From contig DFBZ01000081.1 in assembly GCA_002366835.1 (NCBI GenBank), positions 1 through 64,000 on the forward strand: DNA of 64,000 nt, given 5' to 3'. Below are positions 1 through 8,309 of this stretch, piece by piece. Below the pieces are notes generated by a model, which ran no database searches, was not told where the DNA came from, and worked only from the letters and a program-made list of their open reading frames with translations. The stretch's first letter is position 1. Every line of letters starts with the position of its first letter. A program made the translations under genes and the position numbers. This stretch comes from Gammaproteobacteria bacterium UBA3067 (lineage in GTDB: Bacteria > Pseudomonadota > Gammaproteobacteria > Pseudomonadales > UBA3067).

Positions 1-80
1 AATAAAAATAAGAAACTAATTGGCTCTGATATTCCGGGTAAGCAAGTAAGAAAAACAACAAAAAACGTACGAAATCAGAG

Positions 81-133
81 AAAAATCTCTTGGCTTTTTA
101 GACTCTTTCGAGTTTAAAAGCCAAGAGATTTTT
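81..133. terminator. Strong bidirectional intrinsic terminator
   Basis: Two 18-base arms (81-98 and 116-133) are perfect reverse complements, beginning with an A-run and ending with a T-run. The loop contains a further 4-bp mini-stem (102-105 with 110-113). The T-tract continues past 133. It probably ends a gene lying left of the window and can work in either direction. Confidence 0.9.
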
Positions 134-171
134 TCTTTTCGTTTTGAAACGCAAATAAGGTTGGAGAGGTA

Positions 172-549
172 ATGTTGTCCCCCAATACTAAGTCATTTGC
201 ATTGGATGCAGCAATTTTGAAAAGAAAAAGCTTGCGTCAAGCTCCTAATGTCCCCCTTCGTGTATTTAATCGTGAAGACGGCTCTCGTCTTGGGCCAATT
301 GGAAATATTTCCGCTGATGGTTTAATGCTTTTCTCGGCAAGTCAGCTTTTGCTGGATGAAGTGTATCCCATGGCAGTGGTGTTGCCTGTAAAAATTAAAG
401 GCTCCAAAAGTGTGGCTTTTGATGGCCAATGTGTTTGGTGTGAGTACAGCGAAGACAGGCCTTCTTATATTGCAGGTTTCTCTTTAGATTCACTTGATAA
501 CACGAACAGAGAAATACTTCAGGTGTTAGTTCGCTCTTACTCTGTGTGA
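172..549 (+). CDS. PilZ-domain protein (c-di-GMP receptor type)
   Basis: A 125-residue protein that is essentially a single PilZ domain, the small beta-barrel that binds cyclic di-GMP. Visible motifs are RxxxR at residues 18-22 and NxSxxG at residues 45-50, which together form the usual ligand site; Asn stands where Asp is more common. There is no signal peptide or membrane segment, so it should act in the cytoplasm as an adaptor for motility, adhesion or secretion. The ATG follows a good GGAGAGG ribosome site. It stands alone between a strong terminator and pyrD, so its target cannot be read from context. The family call is firm; the ligand is inferred. Confidence 0.85.
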   Translation: MLSPNTKSFALDAAILKRKSLRQAPNVPLRVFNREDGSRLGPIGNISADGLMLFSASQLLLDEVYPMAVVLPVKIKGSKSVAFDGQCVWCEYSEDRPSYIAGFSLDSLDNTNREILQVLVRSYSV

Positions 550-674
550 ACTGGTTTCCCTTTGATCGCTTAAAGTTCAAAGGCGTCTGAGTTGATGCCC
601 CCCTTCCGTATTCTTCCATATTGCCGAAGGCTTCGCTGTTGGACTCTCGAATGATTCATTGCCGTAAACTCGGT

Positions 675-680
675 ATAATC
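675..680 (+). promoter_or_regulatory. Candidate -10 box for pyrD
   Basis: A perfect TATAAT lies 42 bases before the pyrD start. At 17-base spacing the upstream hexamer is poor, so a sigma-70 promoter is only suggested. Confidence 0.35.
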
Positions 681-722
681 AAACGTTGACTTCCCTATTC
701 GCGAACGGCGCCAAAATCCTCT

Positions 723-1739
723 ATGTATCAATTTGCTCGCAAAGCTCTTTTTCACCTTGATCCTGAAAAGGCTCACCATCTTGCTCTCAAGAGTATCCGC
801 TATTCTGACAAGCTGGCATTAAGCCAGCGTGTTATTGATAGCCTGGCCTGCCCGCTTACGGTAATGGGCTTGGAATTTTCTAATCCGGTGGGTTTGGCCG
901 CAGGGTTGGATAAGGATGCCGAGTGTATCGATGGTATGGCGGCACTTGGTTTTGGCTTTATTGAAGTGGGTACCGTTACGCCACGGCCTCAGCCTGGTAA
1001 TCCTAAGCCGCGTATGTTTCGCTTGCCGGAACACGGAGCTTTGATTAACCGTATGGGTTTTAATAACAAGGGGGTTGACCATCTAGTCAGACAGGTAAAA
1101 CAGTCCCGCTACACGGGCGTGTTGGGCATCAATGTAGGGAAAAACTTTGATACGCCGGTGGATAAGGCAGTTTATGATTACCTGACTTGCATGCGTAAGG
1201 TATACCCCTATGCGGGTTATATCGTTATTAATATTTCCTCTCCAAATACCCCCGGTTTGCGTGAGCTGCAACACGGCAAGTATCTGGATGAATTGTTAAA
1301 TGCGCTAAAAGCTGAGCAGGCAGTTTTGGAGGCGAAACATGGTAAGCGCGTGCCTCTAGTGTTTAAAGTCGCCCCCGATCTTGACGATGACGAAATCGAA
1401 GAAATGGCGCAACAATTTCTCAAAGCAGGTATTGATGGCCTTATCACCACCAATACTTGTGCATCGCGGCAAGGGGTGGAGGGTGATAAGCATGCTAAAG
1501 AGGCAGGTGGTTTGAGCGGTGCGCCTATCTTTGATAAGTCGACTCAAGTGCAGGAAAAGTTCTATCAGTACCTAGGGGAGAGTATTCCGCTGATCGGTGT
1601 AGGCGGTATTAATAGTGGGCAAAGAGGTCTGGAGCGTCTGGAGAAGGGGGCAAAGCTATTGCAGGTTTACACTGGTTTTATATACGAAGGCCCTGGCTTG
1701 GTTCAAGATGTCGTGGGGGCAATCAAGGCGAAGGCCTAA
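723..1739 (+). CDS. pyrD: Dihydroorotate dehydrogenase (quinone), class 2
   Basis: This enzyme oxidises dihydroorotate to orotate in pyrimidine synthesis and passes electrons to membrane quinone through FMN. The 338-residue length and an N-terminal amphipathic helix (about residues 1-40) are typical of membrane-associated class 2 enzymes. Conserved pieces include the GLAAGLDKD segment after residue 55, the NxSSPNTPGLR loop that carries the catalytic Ser region, and the GVGGI phosphate-binding loop near the C-terminus. No clear Shine-Dalgarno precedes the ATG. A TATAAT hexamer at 675-680 could be its -10 box, though no good -35 is paired with it. A terminator follows 30 bases after the stop, so it is monocistronic. 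Confidence 0.97.
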   Translation: MYQFARKALFHLDPEKAHHLALKSIRYSDKLALSQRVIDSLACPLTVMGLEFSNPVGLAAGLDKDAECIDGMAALGFGFIEVGTVTPRPQPGNPKPRMFRLPEHGALINRMGFNNKGVDHLVRQVKQSRYTGVLGINVGKNFDTPVDKAVYDYLTCMRKVYPYAGYIVINISSPNTPGLRELQHGKYLDELLNALKAEQAVLEAKHGKRVPLVFKVAPDLDDDEIEEMAQQFLKAGIDGLITTNTCASRQGVEGDKHAKEAGGLSGAPIFDKSTQVQEKFYQYLGESIPLIGVGGINSGQRGLERLEKGAKLLQVYTGFIYEGPGLVQDVVGAIKAKA

Positions 1740-1769
1740 AAGTGTCTAAGTCTAGGTCATGCAAATTAA

Positions 1770-1791
1770 AAAGGCCCTAAAAAGGGCCTTT
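1770..1791 (+). terminator. Terminator after pyrD
   Basis: An 8-bp perfect stem (AAAGGCCC at 1770-1777 with GGGCCTTT at 1784-1791) around a short A-rich loop, starting 30 bases beyond the pyrD stop. The trailing T-run is short. Confidence 0.75.
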
Positions 1792-1952
1792 GATCGCACC
1801 TGATGTGCGTTTGGGGAGTGCATGTTTTCTTCTTAATAAGCCATCGATTCAGGGTTGCAGTTTCTAGCCAAAATGTAGAGCTTGGCTCTCTCGCTTTATC
1901 GTAAGTACGATCTTGCTGATCGGTATAGCTTACTCTTGAAGTTGGTAGTATA

Positions 1953-2156
1953 TTAAATGTTCGCTATTTTATGAACACCCGAAACGCCCGAGTATCCACT
2001 CCATTGATCTTGCCGACCATCGTGCCACCCATTTAACCATGATTGTTTTTGCATGTCGTTTGCATACGGACAGCTTTCTTTAGATCGACCGCTTAGGCCA
2101 GCTTGGTGACCACGGGAGAAAATTAGCTCGGTTTTATCGCGTTTCTGTCTCTTCAT
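1953..2156 (-). CDS. rmf: Ribosome modulation factor
   Basis: RMF binds 70S ribosomes in stationary phase and helps form inactive 100S dimers. The family signature is clear: a basic N-terminus (MKRQKRD), then GxxAGLSGRSKESCPY and a W-x-x-GWxDG segment. At 67 residues it is longer than the roughly 55 of E. coli; the extra residues form a Gly/Ser/Val-rich C-terminal tail. The ATG has an AGGAA ribosome site. It is divergent from rlmKL across about 260 bases. The family normally responds to ppGpp and cAMP-CRP, but I could not pick out such a site here. Confidence 0.93.
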   Translation of the reverse strand: MKRQKRDKTELIFSRGHQAGLSGRSKESCPYANDMQKQSWLNGWHDGRQDQWSGYSGVSGVHKIANI

Positions 2157-2415
2157 AAGTTACTTTTCCTAATCTTATCGCTTGTAATTAGATATTTCTG
2201 GAAAACTGACTATGCGTGAATCGCATTACCCTTACTAGTTTTTAACGCTCCTCTTTTTTGTGAACCAGTGATATTTATATTGTTCTTTTTTTTTCTATTT
2301 GCCAATTATTTTATTTGCATATAAATAGTTGTTGTTATTCTTATTAAAGATATAAGCGCACTCTATACTAGCTAAGTTACTGTAACGTTGATAAATACGA
2401 TTTTGGAATAAACAC

Positions 2416-4659
2416 GTGAAATTTGATTCAATACATAATAATGAACACCAGTGGATTGCAAGTTGTGAAAAGGGTTTTGAAAACACCCTTGAACAAGAAT
2501 TATTATCATTTAATGCGGTAGTTACTGAGACTAGGGCGGGTATCGTTAGATTCTCGGGTACGGTGGAAGTGGCAATGCGTTGTTGCTTATGGTCGAGGGT
2601 TGCCCTGAAGGTATTTAAACCCTTGATACAAATGACTATATCGGATGCGGATGAGCTGTACGCAAAGGCTTCCACTCTTGAGTGGGCAGACGTTCTGGAT
2701 GTGGAAAACTCTTTTGCAGTGGATGTCGCTAGTTCCCAATCCTGTATAAATAACACGCATTACGCAGCGCTACGGGTGAAAGATGCGGTGGTTGATTATT
2801 TTCAGGAAAAACATGGCGTGCGTCCATCGGTGGAAACTCGTCGGCCTGATATAAAGCTCTTTCTCTATTTGAATAAAAATGAGGCGACATTAAATCTCGA
2901 TTTTTCTGGCGACAGCCTGCATCGCCGAGCTTATCGTGAAGAAAGTGTTGAAGCTCCTATAAAGGAGCATTTGGCGGCAGGAATTTTAATGCAAATGGGA
3001 TGGTTACCCACTTTGTTTAATAATGCCGATGCGGGTGAATCAAATACGCCTGCGCTGTCATTTATAGACCCATTTTGTGGTAGCGGAACATTTTTAATTG
3101 AGGCAGCAATGATCGCCACCGATACCGCTCCGGGCCTAATGCGTGATTATTATGGTTTTTTCGCATGTAAACTATTTGATGAAGGGGTTTGGTGCTCTTT
3201 AAAAGAACAAGCGGTATTAAGGCGTGAGCAGGGAAGGCAAAACTGCAAAGCAAAAATAATTGGTTATGATGCCGATAAGAATGCCATCAGGATAGCCAGC
3301 AGGAATTTAAAAAAAGCCCAGTTGGATCACCTTGTACATATTGAGCGAAGGGAGCTTGCACATTTTACTGCGCCTGTAAAAAAAGGAAAAGTTATTGCCT
3401 CAATAGAACAGCCATCGGGCTTTATTGCGACAAATCCCCCATACGGTGATCGTTTAGGTGAAGTAAAGAGCGTGCGCTACCTTTATCGCTGTTTGGCTGA
3501 AAAGTTGAAAGAAAATTTTGAAAACTGGCAAGTCGCAGTGATTTCCGATCAGGTGGAACACCTGGATAGCATGCGTTTTAATAATCATCAAACGCGTCGG
3601 GTACTACATGGTGGCGGGAACGCCGTATTTCGGGTTTTTCGGGTTCCTCAAGTCGAGCCTCATTTATCTCTCCCCCGTTTTAGCGAAATCAGCATACAGA
3701 GCGAGCAGACCTTATCAGACAAATGCTCCAGTGATTTAGCGAACCGCTTAAAAAAGAATTTTAAACGTCTGAAAAAGTCCTTTGGCGGTGAAATGCCGTA
3801 TTGTTTCCGTTTATACGATGCCGATTTGCCTGAATATAATGTGGCTGTCGACTTTTATGGAAACTGTGCACATATTCAGGAATATGCGCCTCCTTCAAAT
3901 ATTGACTTGGAAAAAGCACGTGGACGTTTTAATTGCTCTGTGGTCACGGTGCGTGAATTATTCGGTATTAAATACGAGAATGTATTTAGAAAAGTTCGTA
4001 GTCGTCAGAAGGGTAAAGAGCAGTATACAAAAAAAGGAAAAGAAGAAAAGTTGCTAGAGGTTTACGAGGACTCTAGCCGGTTTTTAGTAAATCTACGTGA
4101 TTATTTGGATACGGGTCTGTTTATTGATCATCGTATCGCGCGAAAATTCATTGAAGAAAATAGCAAAGGTAAGCATTTCCTTAATCTGTTTTCCTATACC
4201 GGGACGGCATCGGTGCATGCTGCTATGGGCGGTGCGAAGTCCACCACCTCGGTGGATCTTTCTCAAAACTATTTGGATTGGGCGCGTTGTAATTTTAATC
4301 TGAATGGTTTTAGTGAAACGCAGCATCATCTTATCAAAGCTGATGTGATGGCGTGGTTAGAAAAGAGCTCTCACCAGTATGATTTTATTTTTATTGATCC
4401 GCCGACGTTTTCTAACTCAAAAAAGATGCGTGATCATTTTGATGTTCAGGCCCAGCACGTGGCATTACTTCGGCTTGCGATGAAGCATTTATCGGAAGGT
4501 GGGCAGATATTATTTTCAAATAACTTTAAGCGTTTTGAACTTGATACCGAGGCTTTGTTGGATCTTGATGTGGAGGAAATTACGAATAAAACACGCAGCC
4601 CGGATTTTATTCGTAAAGGGCATCTGCATCGTTCGTGGATTATAAAGCGTCGAGTGTGA
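2416..4659 (+). CDS. rlmL: Bifunctional 23S rRNA methyltransferase RlmKL
   Basis: A 747-residue fusion of two SAM-dependent methyltransferases that make m2G2445 and m7G2069 in 23S rRNA. The N-terminus (about 10-160) is a THUMP RNA-binding domain. The RlmL half follows, with FIDPFCGSGTF (about 216-226) and the NPPYG catalytic motif (about 340). The RlmK half (about 450-747) carries LNLFSYTGTASVHAA as its SAM motif and DPPTFSNSK near residue 657. The length matches the fused form in gammaproteobacteria rather than split genes. The start is GTG with a weak GGA site 6 bases upstream. It is monocistronic and divergent from rmf, another ribosome gene. Confidence 0.97.
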   Translation: MKFDSIHNNEHQWIASCEKGFENTLEQELLSFNAVVTETRAGIVRFSGTVEVAMRCCLWSRVALKVFKPLIQMTISDADELYAKASTLEWADVLDVENSFAVDVASSQSCINNTHYAALRVKDAVVDYFQEKHGVRPSVETRRPDIKLFLYLNKNEATLNLDFSGDSLHRRAYREESVEAPIKEHLAAGILMQMGWLPTLFNNADAGESNTPALSFIDPFCGSGTFLIEAAMIATDTAPGLMRDYYGFFACKLFDEGVWCSLKEQAVLRREQGRQNCKAKIIGYDADKNAIRIASRNLKKAQLDHLVHIERRELAHFTAPVKKGKVIASIEQPSGFIATNPPYGDRLGEVKSVRYLYRCLAEKLKENFENWQVAVISDQVEHLDSMRFNNHQTRRVLHGGGNAVFRVFRVPQVEPHLSLPRFSEISIQSEQTLSDKCSSDLANRLKKNFKRLKKSFGGEMPYCFRLYDADLPEYNVAVDFYGNCAHIQEYAPPSNIDLEKARGRFNCSVVTVRELFGIKYENVFRKVRSRQKGKEQYTKKGKEEKLLEVYEDSSRFLVNLRDYLDTGLFIDHRIARKFIEENSKGKHFLNLFSYTGTASVHAAMGGAKSTTSVDLSQNYLDWARCNFNLNGFSETQHHLIKADVMAWLEKSSHQYDFIFIDPPTFSNSKKMRDHFDVQAQHVALLRLAMKHLSEGGQILFSNNFKRFELDTEALLDLDVEEITNKTRSPDFIRKGHLHRSWIIKRRV

Positions 4660-4877
4660 TAAGTACTTTTGAGGTGAACGAGGCTTGCCGTGGTGTCTAT
4701 ATGGCTTAGCCTCGTATCGCTGTACCTGTATTTGTGCGGATATGCGACGGTATTTTTTATTGCACCAGCGGCGTAGCAGGTACATCCGCATCAAAGCCCT
4801 GGATGTCATAAGGATGGAGATGTACTGGCTCACGGCGCGCACGTATGATTGATCCTGCAGGTATTGTTTGAATCCAC
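4660..4877. other. Gap upstream of the CBS remnant
   Basis: No credible gene. If the downstream CBS fragment was once a two-CBS protein, its first repeat should lie here, but none of the three forward frames gives a recognisable CBS sequence, so that part is lost or decayed. A minus-strand open frame here has a protein-like tail but overlaps the CBS coding region antisense and has no family match. Confidence 0.4.
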
Positions 4878-5131
4878 GTGTATACCGAGGTAATAGGGCA
4901 GCCCGTTATGCCGGGTGATATAAGCAAGCTGCTTGCCCATGCCAGTGATAACTGCAATGTGGATAGCATCATGACTCCCAGTGTTGTCAGTGTTGAAATG
5001 AATACGACGTTTCCCGAGATTGCGGGCAAAATGCACGAGCAGCATATCCATCGTGTTTTTGTTACGGAGAATGGGAAAATACTGGGGGTAATTCAACTAC
5101 TAATATTTTGGAAGCAATCTCCAAAATGTGA
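4878..5131 (+). pseudogene. CBS-domain protein remnant, frameshifted
   Basis: From about 4950 the reading frame encodes the second half of a CBS pair: SIMTPSVVSVEMNTTF, then MHEQHIHRVFVTENGKILGVI. CBS domains bind adenine nucleotides and regulate partner proteins. Just after GVI (about 5092-5094) one base seems to be missing. In the next frame the expected end follows directly, reading TTNILEAISKM and then TGA at 5129-5131. In the annotated frame the tail is unrelated sequence running to 5174. The N-terminal CBS repeat is also absent, there is a stop codon at 4869-4871, and GTG at 4878 has no ribosome site. Both defects point to a decaying gene; a sequencing error could explain only the frameshift. 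Confidence 0.7.
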
Positions 5132-5214
5132 TCCTCTTGCCCAGAGCGTTACTGCGGCAGGGCAAAAAGCGTAGCCATTCTGAATTAAGCAGGGCGGCTG
5201 TAGCGTTTGGGCTG

Positions 5215-5252
5215 CCCATTAAGCCTTCACCTTTTGGTAGAGGCTTAATGGG
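5215..5252. repeat. Perfect 11-bp inverted repeat
   Basis: CCCATTAAGCC at 5215-5225 pairs with GGCTTAATGGG at 5242-5252 around a 16-base loop. It lies between the CBS remnant and the end of the DUF1653 gene. No T-run follows on either strand, so a classical terminator is doubtful. Confidence 0.6.
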
Positions 5253-5270
5253 AATGACTCGCTTCCTGCT

Positions 5271-5501
5271 CTACTCATCGTCTATATACTCAAATCGTGC
5301 CAACTCCTTTCCCTGGTGCTCAACGCATTCCATAAACATAGACAAGGGTCTAATCCATAAATCCTGTTCGCCGTAAAGTGGGCGATATACAACGTATTCC
5401 TCCAGTGTTTCTGAATGCTTCGCGCTACCTTCGACCTGGTAGTAGTTGCCTTTAAAGTGTCGGTATTTTCCAGGGCGGATGGAGCTTGGATTTTGTTTCA
5501 A
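5271..5501 (-). CDS. DUF1653 family protein
   Basis: A 76-residue soluble protein that is wholly a DUF1653 domain. The family hallmarks are all present: PGKYRHFKGNYYxVxGxAxHSET, the VVYRPLYG segment, and LWIRPLSMFMExV. The family has no settled function and usually occurs as a short stand-alone cytosolic protein. The start is TTG at 5499-5501, chosen because a strong AAGGAGA ribosome site sits a few bases upstream and no ATG fits. It ends beside an inverted repeat and has no operon partner on its strand. Confidence 0.88.
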   Translation of the reverse strand: MKQNPSSIRPGKYRHFKGNYYQVEGSAKHSETLEEYVVYRPLYGEQDLWIRPLSMFMECVEHQGKELARFEYIDDE

Positions 5502-5621
5502 CTGTATCTCCTTGATGAAAAGTGGGTGTTGTTGGTGTGATATCGCTGAGGCTGAATGGCATGCGTATCTATGGTATGCTCAAGCTATTCTTCTTTATGT
5601 CAACAATAATAATAAGGTTAA

Positions 5622-6626
5622 GTGCTTTTGAAACAGGCAAACGATGCTTCCGTTCCCTTAACACCTCTCCAACATGAATTTCAGGCACTACTGGCTTCGC
5701 TTGCCCAAGAGGTGATCGGGCAGTCAAACCTTCTGGAGCGTATGCTAATCGCTTTGTTAGCAGAAGGGCATTTGCTCGTCGTTGGCGCGCCCGGCTTGGC
5801 TAAAACCACGGCTGTTAAGGCGCTGGCTAATCGTCTTGAGGGCGACTTTCATCGCATTCAGTTTACACCCGATTTACTGCCCGCAGATATTACCGGTACG
5901 GATATTTATCGGCCTGAAACGGGTGATTTCGATTTCCAAAAGGGCCCTTTGTTTCATAACTTTATTCTCGCAGATGAAATCAATAGGGCGCCGGCTAAGG
6001 TGCAGTCAGCTTTGTTGGAATCCATGGCGGAATATCAAATCACCGTGGGGAAGACTAGTTATACTTTGCCTCACCCCTTTATGGTGATGGCCACCCAAAA
6101 CCCCATCGAGCAAGAAGGCACCTACCCACTGCCGGAAGCCCAATTGGATCGTTTCCTTATGGAGGCGAATATAAGCTATCCCTCGGTAGAAGACGAACAA
6201 AAGGTTCTCGCTCTCATTAGGCAGCAGCGACTAGGCGTAGAGAAAGTTACAACGGTTGCAAGCCAGGTATCGCAGGAATCTGTACTTGCAGCTAGGAAAG
6301 AAGTTTTTCAACTTCACCTTTCTGACGCTCTTGAAAAATATATTGTGGACCTGGTATCGACTACGCGCAACCCGGCTCACCTTGATGAGCAAGTTGGCGC
6401 GTGGATACGTTATGGCGCCAGCCCAAGGGGAAGTATTGCATTGGAATATTGCTCCCGCGCCCATGCCTGGTTAAAGGGGCGCGATTACGTGTCGCCAGAG
6501 GATATTCATGCTGTGGTGTACGATGTGCTGCGTCATCGTTTGATACTTTCTTACGAAGCAGTGGCTGACTCCGTGACGGTGGATGAAGTGGTGAGCCGCT
6601 TGCTGACACTGATTCCCATGCCTTAA
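5622..6626 (+). CDS. MoxR-family AAA+ ATPase
   Basis: A 334-residue AAA+ ATPase of the MoxR family, chaperone-like ATPases that act with von Willebrand factor A (VWA) proteins. Walker A is GAPGLAKTT near residue 55, Walker B is ILADEIN near residue 117, sensor 1 is MATQNPIEQEGTYPLPEAQLDRF, and a C-terminal lid domain follows. It opens a tight five-gene operon with DUF58, DUF4381 and two VWA proteins, the standard MoxR/Bat arrangement. The GTG at 5622 follows AAGG; a TTG two codons later is an alternative. The likely role is assembly or activation of a periplasmic or membrane target under stress; the substrate is unknown. Confidence 0.93.
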   Translation: MLLKQANDASVPLTPLQHEFQALLASLAQEVIGQSNLLERMLIALLAEGHLLVVGAPGLAKTTAVKALANRLEGDFHRIQFTPDLLPADITGTDIYRPETGDFDFQKGPLFHNFILADEINRAPAKVQSALLESMAEYQITVGKTSYTLPHPFMVMATQNPIEQEGTYPLPEAQLDRFLMEANISYPSVEDEQKVLALIRQQRLGVEKVTTVASQVSQESVLAARKEVFQLHLSDALEKYIVDLVSTTRNPAHLDEQVGAWIRYGASPRGSIALEYCSRAHAWLKGRDYVSPEDIHAVVYDVLRHRLILSYEAVADSVTVDEVVSRLLTLIPMP

Positions 6627-6632
6627 TGGGTT

Positions 6633-7775
6633 GTGATCGTGCGTTTGATAACAGTCAAAAATAAGCTTCTCGGTAAACCCAAGAATGGCGTTGCCGTGGA
6701 AGAATTTTTTGCGCGGCTGGATTATTTTCGTAGTTGGTTACATACGAAAATTCAAAGTCGAAAGCCAGCGTTGCTGAGGCCCAAAACTAACAATAATGCA
6801 GATTCAGCCGGAGTAAGCTGTTCCTTTCAGGAGCTATTAAACCTTCGCAACGAAATTCATGCTTTATTTCTTTCGCCGCCTCATGCTTTCCCTCAAGACA
6901 GCGCGAACCAGTTTATTTCAGCATTTCGCGGCCGTGGGCTGGAGTACGACACCGCTCGACACTATCAGTTTGGTGATGAAGTGCGGCATATTGATTGGCG
7001 TGTTACTGCTCGCACCCTTAAAACCCACGTAAAGGTATACCATGAAGAGCGGGAGCGCCCAGTTTGCTTTTTGGTGGATCACAGTCGAAGCATGCACTTT
7101 GCCACACGCAGTGAGTATAAATCGGTACGGGCATCCAAAACAGCGGCTCTGCTGGTATGGTTGGCAAAAGAGCTTAATGAAAAAGTGGGGGGTATTGTTT
7201 TTGATGAGAATCAGCAACACGTATTTAAGCCTGTGCCGGGTGATAATGGTGTGTTACCACTGCTTAAACGCTTACAGATAGAGCCGATCAATAGCGTTAA
7301 GCAGGAAAATATTCCTGAAAACGTTAAAGATGTCGATCAGCCGCTTCTCCTTACCCAATTGCAGCGTTTTAACCACTTAGCCCCGAAGGGCAGTTTATGT
7401 TTTATCGTCAGTGATTTTTACGCATTAGAGCCTGGTAATAAAACCTTTGAAAATGTGCTCTACGATTTAAGCCAGCGTTGTGATGTGAATTTGTTGTTGA
7501 TTTATGACCCCTTTGAAGCACAAGCCTTGCCTGCCGGGCGCTATCGTCTTTCTGATGGGCAAGCACTTTTGGAAGTAAATGATAGCCCCTTGGAGCAAAG
7601 GCAGCACCACAGTGAGCTTTTTAAGCAACGTTTAGGCACTATTGAAAATTTGAGCAAACGGGCGGGTTTTAATGCCCATGCAATTGCCACAGACGCAGCT
7701 TTACTGGAAGTGCTGAACCTACAGCTTTCTGCTGTACCGGGGGTAACAAACTTTAATGAAGCTCTGAGGCAGTGA
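6633..7775 (+). CDS. DUF58 domain protein (Bat operon)
   Basis: A 380-residue protein with the DUF58 hallmark near residue 110: GRGLEYDTARHYQFGDEVR followed by HIDWRVTAR. The C-terminal half is a degenerate VWA fold in which FLVDHSRSM retains a DxSxS-like stretch. DUF58 proteins always accompany MoxR ATPases and are thought to couple the ATPase to the VWA proteins. I see no signal peptide or strong membrane helix, so it is probably cytosolic or membrane-associated. The GTG start is 6 bases after the moxR stop, and the next gene starts 3 bases after its own stop, which supports co-translation. Confidence 0.92.
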   Translation: MIVRLITVKNKLLGKPKNGVAVEEFFARLDYFRSWLHTKIQSRKPALLRPKTNNNADSAGVSCSFQELLNLRNEIHALFLSPPHAFPQDSANQFISAFRGRGLEYDTARHYQFGDEVRHIDWRVTARTLKTHVKVYHEERERPVCFLVDHSRSMHFATRSEYKSVRASKTAALLVWLAKELNEKVGGIVFDENQQHVFKPVPGDNGVLPLLKRLQIEPINSVKQENIPENVKDVDQPLLLTQLQRFNHLAPKGSLCFIVSDFYALEPGNKTFENVLYDLSQRCDVNLLLIYDPFEAQALPAGRYRLSDGQALLEVNDSPLEQRQHHSELFKQRLGTIENLSKRAGFNAHAIATDAALLEVLNLQLSAVPGVTNFNEALRQ

Positions 7776-7778
7776 TGA

Positions 7779-8309
7779 ATGGCTAATCATCAGGAAATCA
7801 TTCAAAAACTCAGAGATGTTCACCTGCCAGAGCCAGCAAGTTTTTTTCCCTTGCAACCGGCCTGGTGGTTCATCATCGCACTTTTTTTTAGCTTGTTGAT
7901 TGGCCTTGTTTATTATTTTTCCTATTACCGCAAAAAACAACATCATTTGGCCCTTAAAAAGCTCAAAAATATTGAAAAAAGTTTTGAGAAAGGGGAGGAG
8001 AGCGGTGTTTGTATGATGGAAATCGGCATGCTACTTAAGCACTATGCCACCGTTCAGTTTCCGCAAACCAAACTTGCACATTTGTGGGGTGAGGATTGGC
8101 TGGCTTTTCTACTTTTAACTTCTTGCACTGAGCAATTTGAGGGCGAGCAAGGGCAGGCAATTATTCATTGGCCCTACCAAAAAGAACCTAGCCGTTCAGA
8201 CATTCCCGCCTTGATTACAGCAGTCAGGGCTTGGATCAAAGAAAACCCGCATCGTAGTTATCGTAGCGTTCAATACAGCGGCGTTAGTGACAGCAGAGAG
8301 TCATCATGA
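7779..8309 (+). CDS. DUF4381 membrane protein (Bat operon)
   Basis: A 176-residue protein with an N-terminal LRDVHLPEPASFFPLQPAWW segment, a single transmembrane helix (about residues 28-48) and a cytosolic tail with a basic stretch. This layout is typical of DUF4381, found almost only between DUF58 and BatA genes. It probably anchors the MoxR/DUF58 pair near the VWA proteins. It overlaps batA by 4 bases (ATGA), so the genes are translationally coupled. The function is unproven in any organism I know of. Confidence 0.88.
   Translation: MANHQEIIQKLRDVHLPEPASFFPLQPAWWFIIALFFSLLIGLVYYFSYYRKKQHHLALKKLKNIEKSFEKGEESGVCMMEIGMLLKHYATVQFPQTKLAHLWGEDWLAFLLLTSCTEQFEGEQGQAIIHWPYQKEPSRSDIPALITAVRAWIKENPHRSYRSVQYSGVSDSRESS

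Noticed and set aside
562..579. Cys-Xaa-Xaa-Cys-His in the hybrid kinase (residue numbers) as a haem c site
   Set aside because: Haem c is attached only after export, and the protein has no signal peptide or membrane segment.
819..1082. Antisense open frames inside pyrD and many other genes
   Set aside because: They mirror codon use of the real genes, lack ribosome sites and match no family.
4757..5029. Minus-strand open frame with a protein-like C-terminal half
   Set aside because: Its first half is antisense to the CBS coding sequence, it has no ribosome site and no family match.
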